DNA of 64,000 nucleotides from Comamonas sp. GB3 AK4-5 (GTDB lineage Bacteria > Pseudomonadota > Gammaproteobacteria > Burkholderiales > Burkholderiaceae_C), in the NCBI RefSeq assembly GCF_041320665.1, contig NZ_CP166730.1:4712001-4776000 (forward strand), given 5' to 3'. How positions within the stretch are numbered: the stretch's first letter is position 1; each line of letters begins with the position of its first letter. Under the pieces are notes generated by a model. It made no database searches and was not told where the DNA came from. It worked only from the letters and a program-made list of their open reading frames with translations. A program made the position numbers and the translations under genes. Positions 34,819-42,031 of this stretch are shown here, one piece after another.

Positions 34819-36327
34819 ATGCAAGTTTCTGACAGCGGACGCGGCACACGCGCCCTTTCCTGGGCCGGCGCTGCCATGCTGGCCCTTGCCCCCTTCTGGG
34901 CCCAGGCCCAACCCACGACCAAAACCAGCGCCGTCACCATGCCGGCACCCGTGCAGCGCGTGGCCCTGCCCGCCAACGTGGATGCCGCCCTGCAGCGGGC
35001 CAAGATTCCGCGCGAAGCCGTGGCCTTTTACGTGGCCGAGGCCGAAGGCCGCAGCAACCCGCGCCTGGCCTGGCGCGAGCGCGAGGGCATGAACCCGGCC
35101 TCGGTGATGAAGCTGGTCACCACCTATGCCGCACTCGACCTGCTGGGCCCCGCCTATGTCTGGCGCACACCGGTCTATCTGGGTGGCCCCGTGGACAACG
35201 GCAACCTGCAAGGCAATCTCTATCTGCAGGGCCGGGGTGACCCCAAGCTGGTGATGGAACGCCTGTGGCTGCTGCTGCGCCGCCTGCAGGGCATGGGGGT
35301 GAAGACGATTGCCGGCGACATCATCCTGGACCGCACGGCCTTTGCCCTGCCCGCCCACGATGCCGCCGCCTTTGATGGCGAGCCCTTCCGCCCCTATAAC
35401 GTGGCGCCCGATGCCCTGCTGCTGAACTACAAGTCCGCCGTCATGACCCTGGTGCCGGACGAGCGCGCCGGCGTGGCCCGCGTGCAGTGGGAGCCGCCGC
35501 TGGCCGGCGTGCGCCAGCAGGCCACGGTGCCGCTGGCCCCGGCCGGCTCGGACTGCGGCGACTGGCGCACCACGCTGCAGGGCGAATGGGCCGACCCCAC
35601 GCGCATGGGCTTTTCCGGCCAGTACCCGGCCAGCTGCGGCGACAAGGCCTGGTCCATCGCCCCGGCCGATCCCCAGCAATTCGCGGCCCGGGCCGTGGAA
35701 GGCATGTGGCGCGAGCTGGGTGGCAAGCTGGGCGGCAGCGTGCGCGAAGGCCGCGTGCCCGCCGGCCTCAAGCCCGCTTTTGCGGCCGAATCGCCCACGC
35801 TGGGCGAGGTGGTGCGCGACATCAACAAATACAGCAACAACGTGATGACCCAGCAGGTCTTTCTCACCCTGGGGCTGGAGCAATCCGGCCTGGGCAGCCT
35901 GCAAACCGCCAACGAGGCCGTGGCCCGCTGGTGGAGCAGCCGCTGGGCCGCCAGCGAGCTGCCGGTGGTGGACAACGGCGCCGGCCTGAGCCGTGAGGCC
36001 CGCATCAGCGCCCATGCCCTGGGCCGCATGCTGCACACGGCCTGGCTGTCGCCGGTGATGCCGGAGTTCATCGCCTCTTTGCCCATTGCCGGGGTGGATG
36101 GCACGCTGCGCCGCAGCCGGACCCAGGCCTCGGCCCATCTGAAAACCGGCACGCTGCGCGACAGCAGCGCCCTGGCCGGCTATGTCGACAGCAGCAGTGG
36201 CAAGCGCTATGTGCTGGTGGCCCTGGTCAACCACGCCAATGCCGCAGCAGCCCGCCCCGCCATGGAAGCCCTGGTGGACTGGGCGGCGCGCGACAGCGGC
36301 CCGGTCACCGCCGCGGTGCAGCGCTGA
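34819..36327 (+). CDS. dacB: D-alanyl-D-alanine carboxypeptidase/endopeptidase (PBP4 family)
   Basis: 502 residues. A signal peptide (about 1-31, ending FWAQAQ) sends it to the periplasm, where it trims or cleaves peptidoglycan cross-links. Penicillin-binding motifs: S95-V-M-K98 (SxxK), S339-N-N341 (SxN) and K442-T-G (KTG). The inserted domains between SxxK and SxN (about 120-320) fit class C PBP4. The ATG at 34819 is the one directly preceding the signal peptide. Downstream are a palindrome and tsaB. Confidence 0.95.
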   Translation: MQVSDSGRGTRALSWAGAAMLALAPFWAQAQPTTKTSAVTMPAPVQRVALPANVDAALQRAKIPREAVAFYVAEAEGRSNPRLAWREREGMNPASVMKLVTTYAALDLLGPAYVWRTPVYLGGPVDNGNLQGNLYLQGRGDPKLVMERLWLLLRRLQGMGVKTIAGDIILDRTAFALPAHDAAAFDGEPFRPYNVAPDALLLNYKSAVMTLVPDERAGVARVQWEPPLAGVRQQATVPLAPAGSDCGDWRTTLQGEWADPTRMGFSGQYPASCGDKAWSIAPADPQQFAARAVEGMWRELGGKLGGSVREGRVPAGLKPAFAAESPTLGEVVRDINKYSNNVMTQQVFLTLGLEQSGLGSLQTANEAVARWWSSRWAASELPVVDNGAGLSREARISAHALGRMLHTAWLSPVMPEFIASLPIAGVDGTLRRSRTQASAHLKTGTLRDSSALAGYVDSSSGKRYVLVALVNHANAAAARPAMEALVDWAARDSGPVTAAVQR

Positions 36328-36350
36328 CCGTGGTGGGGCACCGCGCCCCA

Positions 36351-36367
36351 AGGCCACTCAGTGGCCT
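36351..36367 (+). terminator. Perfect palindrome after dacB
   Basis: AGGCCACT-C-AGTGGCCT lies 24 bases beyond the dacB stop codon. As RNA it forms a 7-bp stem with a 3-base loop. No T-run follows, so an intrinsic terminator is doubtful. Confidence 0.35.
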
Positions 36368-36455
36368 GGGAATGGCCCTGCGCCCGATAATCCCCTGTTG
36401 CCCCTTGCGGGTTTGAGACCTTTGGGCCCGCCCGCCGCCCTGGAAAGCCCCCGCC

Positions 36456-37163
36456 ATGAAACTGCTTGCCTTCGATACCAGCACGGACCAGCTGTCCATC
36501 GCCATCCAGCATGGCGATCGCCTGTGGGAGCACGCAGGCGCAGGCGGCGCGCAGTCCTCGGCCACCTTGATTCCCGCCATCCAGCAAGGCATGCAGGCCA
36601 TGGGCCTGGCGTTTGAGCAGCTGGATGCCATCGCCTTCGGCAGGGGCCCGGGCTCGTTCACCGGCCTGCGCACGGCCTGCGCCATTGCCCAGGGCCTGGG
36701 CCTGGGCAGCGGCCTGCCCCTGCTGCCGCTCGATACCCTGCTGGCCGTGGCCGAAGAGGGCCGCGCCCGCCATGGCTGCACCGAGCTGCTGGCCGTGCTG
36801 GATGCGCGCATGCACGAGGTCTATTACGCCGGCTACCGCTATGTGGTGGATGCCGGCCAGGGCCACTGGCTCGAAACCCAGGCCCTGGGCCTGTGCGCCC
36901 CCGAACAACTGCCCCTGCCCGCCGGCCTGCCGGTGGTGGGCAATGCCCAGCCCGCCTACCCCGAGCAGCTGGCCCCCGGCGCCACCCATCTGGCAGCCCT
37001 GCCCACGGCCGCCGCCCTGCTGCGCCTGGCGCCCTACGCCATGCAATCCGGCGCCCTGGTGGCCGCGGCCGATGCCCTGCCGCGCTACATCCGCGACAAA
37101 GTGGCGCAAACCACGGCCGAGCGCGAAGCCGCCAAGCTGGCCGCCACCCAGACCGCTGCATGA
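36456..37163 (+). CDS. tsaB: tRNA threonylcarbamoyladenosine biosynthesis protein TsaB
   Basis: 235 residues. Partner of TsaD in t6A synthesis; an ASKHA-fold protein without its own catalysis. LLAFDTSTDQLSIAI at the N-terminus, FGRGPGSFTGLRTACAIAQGLG and PLDTLLAVAEE are characteristic. It overlaps rimI by four bases (ATGA). The same neighbourhood, tsaB-rimI-UDG-like, is common in Burkholderiales (from memory). Confidence 0.94.
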   Translation: MKLLAFDTSTDQLSIAIQHGDRLWEHAGAGGAQSSATLIPAIQQGMQAMGLAFEQLDAIAFGRGPGSFTGLRTACAIAQGLGLGSGLPLLPLDTLLAVAEEGRARHGCTELLAVLDARMHEVYYAGYRYVVDAGQGHWLETQALGLCAPEQLPLPAGLPVVGNAQPAYPEQLAPGATHLAALPTAAALLRLAPYAMQSGALVAAADALPRYIRDKVAQTTAEREAAKLAATQTAA

Positions 37164-37636
37164 ACACCAGCGCCGACGCACCACAGCTGATCCCGCTGGT
37201 GCCCGACTGGCTGGACCGCGTCGTGGCCGTGGAGACTGCGGCCTATCCCCATCCCTGGACGCCCGGCAACTTCCGCGACGCCCTGGCCTCGGGCTACCAC
37301 ACCCAGATGCTGGTGGCCGGCGAGCAACTGCTGGGCTACTACGTGGCCATGCAGGTGCTGGACGAGGTGCATCTGCTGAACATTGCCGTGGCCCCAGCCT
37401 GCCAGGGCCAGGGCTGTGCCCGGCTGCTGCTGGACCGCCTCAATCTGTGGGCCCGCCTGCAAAGCGCGCAATGGCTGTGGCTGGAGGTGCGCGAGAGCAA
37501 CACCCGTGCCCGCGCCATCTATGAACGCCACGGCTATCGCCAGGTCGGCGAGCGCAAGCGTTACTATCCCGTGGACCACGGCGAGCGCGAGACCGCCATC
37601 ATCATGAGCATGCCCCTCTATGGCCCTGAACCTTGA
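37160..37636 (+). CDS. rimI: Ribosomal protein bS18 N-alpha-acetyltransferase
   Basis: 158 residues, GNAT fold. Acetylates the N-terminal Ala of ribosomal protein S18. The acetyl-CoA loop is LLNIAVAPACQGQGCARLLLDRL (Q-x-x-G-x-A type), followed by WLEVRESNTRARAIYERHGYRQVGERKRYY, which is very typical of RimI. Starts inside the tsaB stop codon and overlaps the following gene by 17 bases. Confidence 0.93.
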   Translation: MNTSADAPQLIPLVPDWLDRVVAVETAAYPHPWTPGNFRDALASGYHTQMLVAGEQLLGYYVAMQVLDEVHLLNIAVAPACQGQGCARLLLDRLNLWARLQSAQWLWLEVRESNTRARAIYERHGYRQVGERKRYYPVDHGERETAIIMSMPLYGPEP

Positions 37637-38498
37637 CGCCCGCCAGCGCGCCATGTTGCAAGACATGGGCATCACCCTCTGGGTGCCGGCCACACCACCT
37701 GCGGCCCCGGCCTCTGCACCGGCGCCTGCGCCCTCCACCGCTGTAGCAGCAGCTGTGCCCGTGGCATCGCCGACGCCGGAAACCGTGGTGGCTGCGCCTG
37801 TGGCCTCTGCCACCCCGCAGCCCACCACGTCCCCCCAGGCCGTCGAGGTTTCCACAAAAAATCCGCCTGTAGAGCACACTGCATCTACACAGGCAGCTCC
37901 TGATTCAGAAGCATCCGCCACACAAGCCGGCGCAGCCGATACCGCCACTGCCCACGCCACCCCGGTCTACCGCGCACCTGCCGCTGCCAGCGCGCCCTGG
38001 TTTATGGCGCCCGTGGTCCACGCCTACGCCGATACGGCCGCCGACGACAGCGCCGACGCGGGCTGGCTGGTGCTGGTGGAATGTGCCGACCCGCAAGACC
38101 CCTGGGCCGGCGACGCCGGTGCGCTGCTGAACCAGATGCTGCGAGCCCTGCGCCTGCACCACCATCCGCAGGTGCGCATTGCCCCACTGACACGCCAGGC
38201 ACCGGCCGATGCCGAACAGGCCGCCAACGGCCCGCTGCAGCCGCTGGCCCCAGCGCTGCAGAGTGCCATCACCGAACACCGCCCCGCCCGGGTGCTGCTG
38301 ATGGGCCTGCACGCAGCACGCGCCGTGCTGGGCCGCAGCGAAGCCCTGGGCCCGCTGCGCGCCATGGAACATGCTTTGCACGCGGTGCCCACCGTGGTCA
38401 CCTACGACCCGGCCTATCTGCTGCGTGCACCGCACGCCAAACCCGGCGCCTGGTCCGACCTGTGCCGCGCCCATGCGCTACGGCCTCCGACCGCCTGA
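37620..38498 (+). CDS. Uracil-DNA-glycosylase-superfamily protein, apparently degenerate
   Basis: 292 residues. Residues 20-120 are a low-complexity Ala/Pro/Thr linker. The remaining part aligns in outline with family 4 UDGs: WAGDAGALLNQMLRALRL in place of the usual G-E-A-P-G ... G-R-x-G-x-L-L motif, ALQSAITEHRPARVLLMGLHAARAVLG, and VTYDPAYLLRAPHAKPGAWSDL at the position of the T-Y-H-P-A-Y-L-L-R motif, here with Asp for the conserved His. Only two Cys remain in this part (VECADP, DLCRAH), so the 4Fe-4S ligands are not conserved. Likely a non-catalytic relative kept in the tsaB-rimI operon. The start overlaps rimI. Confidence 0.7.
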   Translation: MALNLDARQRAMLQDMGITLWVPATPPAAPASAPAPAPSTAVAAAVPVASPTPETVVAAPVASATPQPTTSPQAVEVSTKNPPVEHTASTQAAPDSEASATQAGAADTATAHATPVYRAPAAASAPWFMAPVVHAYADTAADDSADAGWLVLVECADPQDPWAGDAGALLNQMLRALRLHHHPQVRIAPLTRQAPADAEQAANGPLQPLAPALQSAITEHRPARVLLMGLHAARAVLGRSEALGPLRAMEHALHAVPTVVTYDPAYLLRAPHAKPGAWSDLCRAHALRPPTA

Positions 38499-38551
38499 TC
38501 TGCCCCCTGCCGGCCTATGTCCGTTGCACTGCAAAAAAACAGTGCCAAAGG

Positions 38552-38697
38552 CATAATTGCCGGTTTGTCACATTGAAGAGATATCTCCGTGGAACCCTAC
38601 CCCAGTTGGTAGCTTCCGCCTCCCAGACTGGTGCTGTGGAGCCGGAAGCGCACCCCGCCCCGCACACCGCAAGAACAAGTCCTGGGAGTGAGCCCGC
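38552..38697 (+). promoter_or_regulatory. Structured 5' leader of corA, possible metal-responsive RNA switch
   Basis: CATAAT at 38552-38557 is a -10 candidate. Downstream, GCTTCCGCCTCC (38612-38623) pairs with GGAGCCGGAAGC (38638-38649), 11 of 12 positions, with a 14-base loop. CTCCCAG (38620-38626), partly inside this stem, is the exact complement of CTGGGAG (38682-38688), which contains the Shine-Dalgarno sequence of corA. The two pairings exclude each other. A further small hairpin CTACC/GGTAG (38597-38612) overlaps the base of the stem. Confidence 0.5.
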
Positions 38698-39684
38698 ATG
38701 CTCAATATCTTTACGCTGTCCAATGGACGGCTGGTACAAGAAGAAATCGAATCGCTGGAAGAGCTCAAGCAGTTCCAGCCCATCTGGGTTGACCTCGAGT
38801 CCCCTTCCGTAGACGAAAAGCGCTGGATCAAGCAGCACTACGGCCTGTCCATCCCTGAAGACGCGACCGATGAGGACATTGAAGAGTCCGCGCGTTTTTA
38901 TGAAGAGGACAACGGCGATCTGCATATCCGTAGCGACTTTTTGCTCGGCGATGAGGAAGACCCGCGCAGCGTGCGTGTGGCCTTTATCGTCAACCAGCAC
39001 AACACCGAGCTCAAGAGCTACGGCGTGCTGTTCTCCATCCACGAGGAAGACATCCCCGTCTTTCGCCTGCTGCGATTGCGCGCACGCCGTGCACCGGGGC
39101 TGATCGAAGATGCCAAGGAAGTGCTGCTCAAGCTCTTCGACGCCGACGCCGAGTACTCGGCCGACACGCTGGAAGGCATTTACGACGACCTGAAACTGGT
39201 CAGCGCCAAGGTGCTGGCCGGCAATATGACCGACGACAACGCCCAGGGCGTGCTGTCCGACATTGCACGCCAGGAAGACCTGAACGGCCGCATCCGCCGC
39301 AACATGCTGGACACGCGCCGCGCCGTGAGCTTCATGATGCGCTCCAAGATGCTCAACGCCGAGCAGTTCGAGGACGCGCGCCAGATCCTGCGCGACATCG
39401 AATCGCTGGACAGCCACACCGCCTTTCTGTTCGACAAGATCAACTTCCTGATGGACGCCACCGTCGGTTTCCTGAACATCAACCAGAACAAGATCATCAA
39501 GATCTTCTCGGTGGCCAGCGTGGCCTTGCTGCCGCCCACGCTGATCGCCAGCGTCTACGGCATGAACTTCAAGTTCATGCCCGAGCTGGACTGGGAATTC
39601 GGCTATGGCTATGTGGTGCTGCTGATGATTGCCAGCGCGCTCGGCCCCATGCTGTATTTCCGCAAACGGGGTTGGTTGAAGTAG
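38698..39684 (+). CDS. corA: Magnesium/cobalt transporter CorA
   Basis: 328 residues. A pentameric inner-membrane channel for Mg2+ (and Co2+/Ni2+). The large acidic cytosolic domain fills residues 1-265; two membrane helices follow, the first ending in the selectivity motif YGMNF, with FMPELDWEFGYG in the periplasmic loop and a basic KRGWLK C-terminus. GGGAG nine bases upstream supports the ATG. The leader may regulate translation. The last codon is followed eight bases later by the dispersed gene-end repeat copy B. Confidence 0.96.
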   Translation: MLNIFTLSNGRLVQEEIESLEELKQFQPIWVDLESPSVDEKRWIKQHYGLSIPEDATDEDIEESARFYEEDNGDLHIRSDFLLGDEEDPRSVRVAFIVNQHNTELKSYGVLFSIHEEDIPVFRLLRLRARRAPGLIEDAKEVLLKLFDADAEYSADTLEGIYDDLKLVSAKVLAGNMTDDNAQGVLSDIARQEDLNGRIRRNMLDTRRAVSFMMRSKMLNAEQFEDARQILRDIESLDSHTAFLFDKINFLMDATVGFLNINQNKIIKIFSVASVALLPPTLIASVYGMNFKFMPELDWEFGYGYVVLLMIASALGPMLYFRKRGWLK

Positions 39685-39691
39685 CAGAGCA

Positions 39692-39797
39692 CCCCCTGAG
39701 GCGCGTAGCGCCTTCCCCCTCTCTGGCTTCGCCGGAGGGGAACGACACCAGCGCGGCGGGGCGGCCCTTGCGCGGTGTCCTCGCATGGGCTGCGCTA
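39692..39797 (+). repeat. Dispersed gene-end repeat, copy B
   Basis: Begins CCCCCTGAGG eight bases after the corA stop. It has a GGCGC-GTA-GCGCC hairpin, then a pyrimidine/purine stem (CCCCTCTCTGGC ... GCCGGAGGGG), then GGGGCGGCCCTTGCGCGGTG as in copies C, D and E (D and E reversed). Same orientation as corA. Confidence 0.75.
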
Positions 39798-40040
39798 GTT
39801 TTAGCAGCCGAGGTCACCACAAAATCCTTGCATGGGGAAGCCGCCCCAGGGGCGCCACAGCGCGTCACCGGAGGCAACGACAGCCTCGCGGCGTGGTCGG
39901 CGTAGGCCCTTGCTCCCTGTCTGCTTGCCTGGAGCGCGCCAGCTTTAGTCGCCAATGTCACCACAAAATCCTTGCGTGAGCTAACCATTCCCCCATGGGC
40001 GCCACAGCGCTTCCCCGGAGAAACGACTGTCTCGCAGCAG
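39792..40040. repeat. Imperfect tandem duplication between corA and the RND regulator
   Basis: Two related units: 39792-39831 and 39936-39975 are nearly the same over 40 bases, sharing GTCACCACAAAATCCTTGC exactly. A second shared block, GGCGCCACAGCGC, follows at 39851 and 39998, then ACCGGAG/CCCGGAG. The offset is about 144-147 bases. The rest of the 39685-40052 gap holds copy B and no gene. Confidence 0.6.
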
Positions 40041-40052
40041 CGCTGGGCCGCA

Positions 40053-40634
40053 TCAGCTTTGCGGCAGATGGGGCAGATCGGGCCGCTGCACCTGGCTGCC
40101 CTGCAAAAAAGCGCGCTCCACCAAGGAGGCCAGTTCCGCGCGGGCCACGCGGCCGCGGCGTTCGGCGTCGGCCAGGCCGAGCAGTGTGGAAATCCAGATT
40201 TCCGCCAACGCGGCAGCGCTGAAGTCAATGCGAAACACGCCCTCTTGCTGGCCGCGTAGAAAAAACGCGTCCAGCAGCGCGTCCCAACTCGCGCATTCCT
40301 GCTCCGCCGCAGCGTCCACTTCCTTCCAGTAATAGGTCAGAAAGCCCACGAATTCGCGCTGCTCCAGGTTGAGCGCCGTCAGGCGCTGCAGGGCTTGCAG
40401 CGGGTGGTCTTCCTGCAGCCTCGCCTGGGCCAGGGCGGCCGACATGGCTTTCATGCTGTGTGCCAGCAGCCTGGCCACCAGCTCTTCGCGCGTGCGACTG
40501 AAGCGGTAGAGCGTGGCCTTGCTGATGCCTATGGCCTTGGCCAGTTCCTGCAGCGAAGCCCGGGGGTGGTTGGTCAAGGCCAGAGCCAGGGCCGGCAGTA
40601 TGGATGCCTCTTGAGCGGAGCTGTTGGTCATCAT
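40053..40634 (-). CDS. TetR/AcrR-family regulator of the RND efflux operon
   Basis: 193 residues. Helix-turn-helix about residues 25-52: LQELAKAIGISKATLYRFSRTREELVARLL, the classic TetR recognition helix. The remaining helices form the ligand pocket, with a C-terminal domain of AcrR/TetR_C type. It is divergent from the RND adaptor gene, so it probably represses that operon and itself. ATGs at 40634 and 40631 are both possible starts. Confidence 0.88.
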   Translation of the reverse strand: MMTNSSAQEASILPALALALTNHPRASLQELAKAIGISKATLYRFSRTREELVARLLAHSMKAMSAALAQARLQEDHPLQALQRLTALNLEQREFVGFLTYYWKEVDAAAEQECASWDALLDAFFLRGQQEGVFRIDFSAAALAEIWISTLLGLADAERRGRVARAELASLVERAFLQGSQVQRPDLPHLPQS

Positions 40635-40636
40635 GG

Positions 40637-40655
40637 AATAGTTCTCACCACTATT
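40637..40655. promoter_or_regulatory. TetR operator candidate for the RND operon
   Basis: AATAGT-TCTCACC-ACTATT is a 6-bp inverted repeat immediately upstream of the tetR start codon. A related sequence (ATACTATCCACCACTTTC, near 40778-40795) lies close to the adaptor gene. Both are in the AT-rich divergent promoter region. Confidence 0.4.
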
Positions 40656-40816
40656 TGAAGCAAAAAGGATTCAACCTAAGCAGGATTGTGCCTTTCAACC
40701 AGTGTGAATTGTTGTTTCCAGACGAAAGAGAGACCTTACAGCATTTGAACCTTTTTAGATTCATTTGGATTTTTGAAATACTATCCACCACTTTCCAAAG
40801 TTCAAAAGATAGCGTC

Positions 40817-42025
40817 ATGTCAATGCGACAACCCGGCCTGTGGCGGCCCGTGGCCACAGCGGCACTCCTGGTACTGATGGCCGGCTGCAGCAAATCTCCC
40901 GCCAGCAATGCCTCTGACTCCCCGCCCGAGACCGTGGATGTGCTCATGGTGCAGTCCCAGACCTTTACCGTGCGCAGCGAGCTGCCGGGCCGCGTGGAAC
41001 CCGTGCGCGTGGCCGAGGTGCGCGCCCGCGTGCCCGGCATTGTGCTGAGCCGCCATTTCCGCGAAGGGGCCGACGTCAAGGCCGGCGACCTGCTGTTCCG
41101 CATCGACCCCGCCCCCCTGCGCGCCGCGCTGTCGCGCGCCCAGGGCGAGCTGGCGCGCGCCGAAGCCGCCCTGGCCGAAGCCCAGGCCTTGCTGCGCCGC
41201 TACGAGCCCCTGGTCGCCATCGAAGCCGTGAGCCGCCAGGACTTCGACAGCGCCCAGGCGGCCCAGCGCAGCGCCAAGGCCGCGCGCCAGTCGGCCCAGG
41301 CCGAGGTGGAAGCCGCCCAGCTCAACCTCGACTACGCCGCTGTCAAAGCCCCCATTGCCGGCCGCATAGGCCGCGCGCTGGTGACCGAGGGCGCCCTGGT
41401 GGGTCAGAACGAGGCCACGCCCATGGCGCTGATCCAGCAGATCTCGCCGGTGTATGTGGACTTCCAGCAGCCTGCGGCCGAGGCCCAGCGCCTGCGCGTG
41501 GCCATGGCCGAGGGCAAGCTCCAGGGCGCTTCGGGCAAGGATGCCCCGGTGAGCTTGACCTTGGAGGGCACCAGCGTGCAACGCCAGGGCCGGCTGCTGT
41601 TCTCCGACATCAGCGTGGACCGCGCCACCGGCCAGCTGTCGCTGCGTGGCGAGTTCGACAACCGCGACGGCCTGCTGCTACCCGGCATGTATGTGCGCGT
41701 GCAGCTCAACCAGGGCCAGGACCCGGCCGCCATCCTGCTGCCCCAGCGTGCCGTGCAGCGCGGTGCCGATGGCTCGGCCCATGTGCTGGTGGTCGACAAG
41801 GACCACCAGGCCCAGGTCCGCCCCGTGCGCACCGGCGCCATGCAGGGTGCGCTGTGGCAGATCACCGAAGGGCTGGCGCCCGGCGACCAGGTCATCGTGG
41901 GCCGCATGGCCAAGGTCCAGCCTGGCAGCAAGGTCGTGCCCGAGCCTGTGAAGCCACAGGCCGCAGACGCTGCGGCGCCGGAGGCTGCCGCCGCCGAAGC
42001 CCCGGCGCCCGCCGCAACGAAATAA
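40817..42025 (+). CDS. RND efflux periplasmic adaptor (membrane fusion lipoprotein)
   Basis: 402 residues. Lipoprotein signal with lipobox LVLMAGC (Cys at about 22), so anchored to the inner membrane facing the periplasm. It has a barrel-sandwich hybrid (VRVAEVRARVPGIVLSRHFREGADVKAGDLLFRIDP), an alpha-helical hairpin of Ala/Arg/Gln heptads (about 105-165), LDYAAVKAPIAGRIGRALVTEGALVGQ, a beta barrel, and an Ala/Pro/Glu-rich tail. AcrA/MexA type. It links the RND pump and the outer-membrane channel encoded downstream. Only six bases separate it from the pump gene. Confidence 0.93.
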   Translation: MSMRQPGLWRPVATAALLVLMAGCSKSPASNASDSPPETVDVLMVQSQTFTVRSELPGRVEPVRVAEVRARVPGIVLSRHFREGADVKAGDLLFRIDPAPLRAALSRAQGELARAEAALAEAQALLRRYEPLVAIEAVSRQDFDSAQAAQRSAKAARQSAQAEVEAAQLNLDYAAVKAPIAGRIGRALVTEGALVGQNEATPMALIQQISPVYVDFQQPAAEAQRLRVAMAEGKLQGASGKDAPVSLTLEGTSVQRQGRLLFSDISVDRATGQLSLRGEFDNRDGLLLPGMYVRVQLNQGQDPAAILLPQRAVQRGADGSAHVLVVDKDHQAQVRPVRTGAMQGALWQITEGLAPGDQVIVGRMAKVQPGSKVVPEPVKPQAADAAAPEAAAAEAPAPAATK

Positions 42026-42031
42026 AGCGAT

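Noticed and set aside
39559..39581. Perfect 11-bp inverted repeat inside corA (GGCATGAACTT-C-AAGTTCATGCC)
   Set aside because: It encodes the conserved GMNFKFMP selectivity-filter region; the symmetry is explained by the amino-acid sequence.
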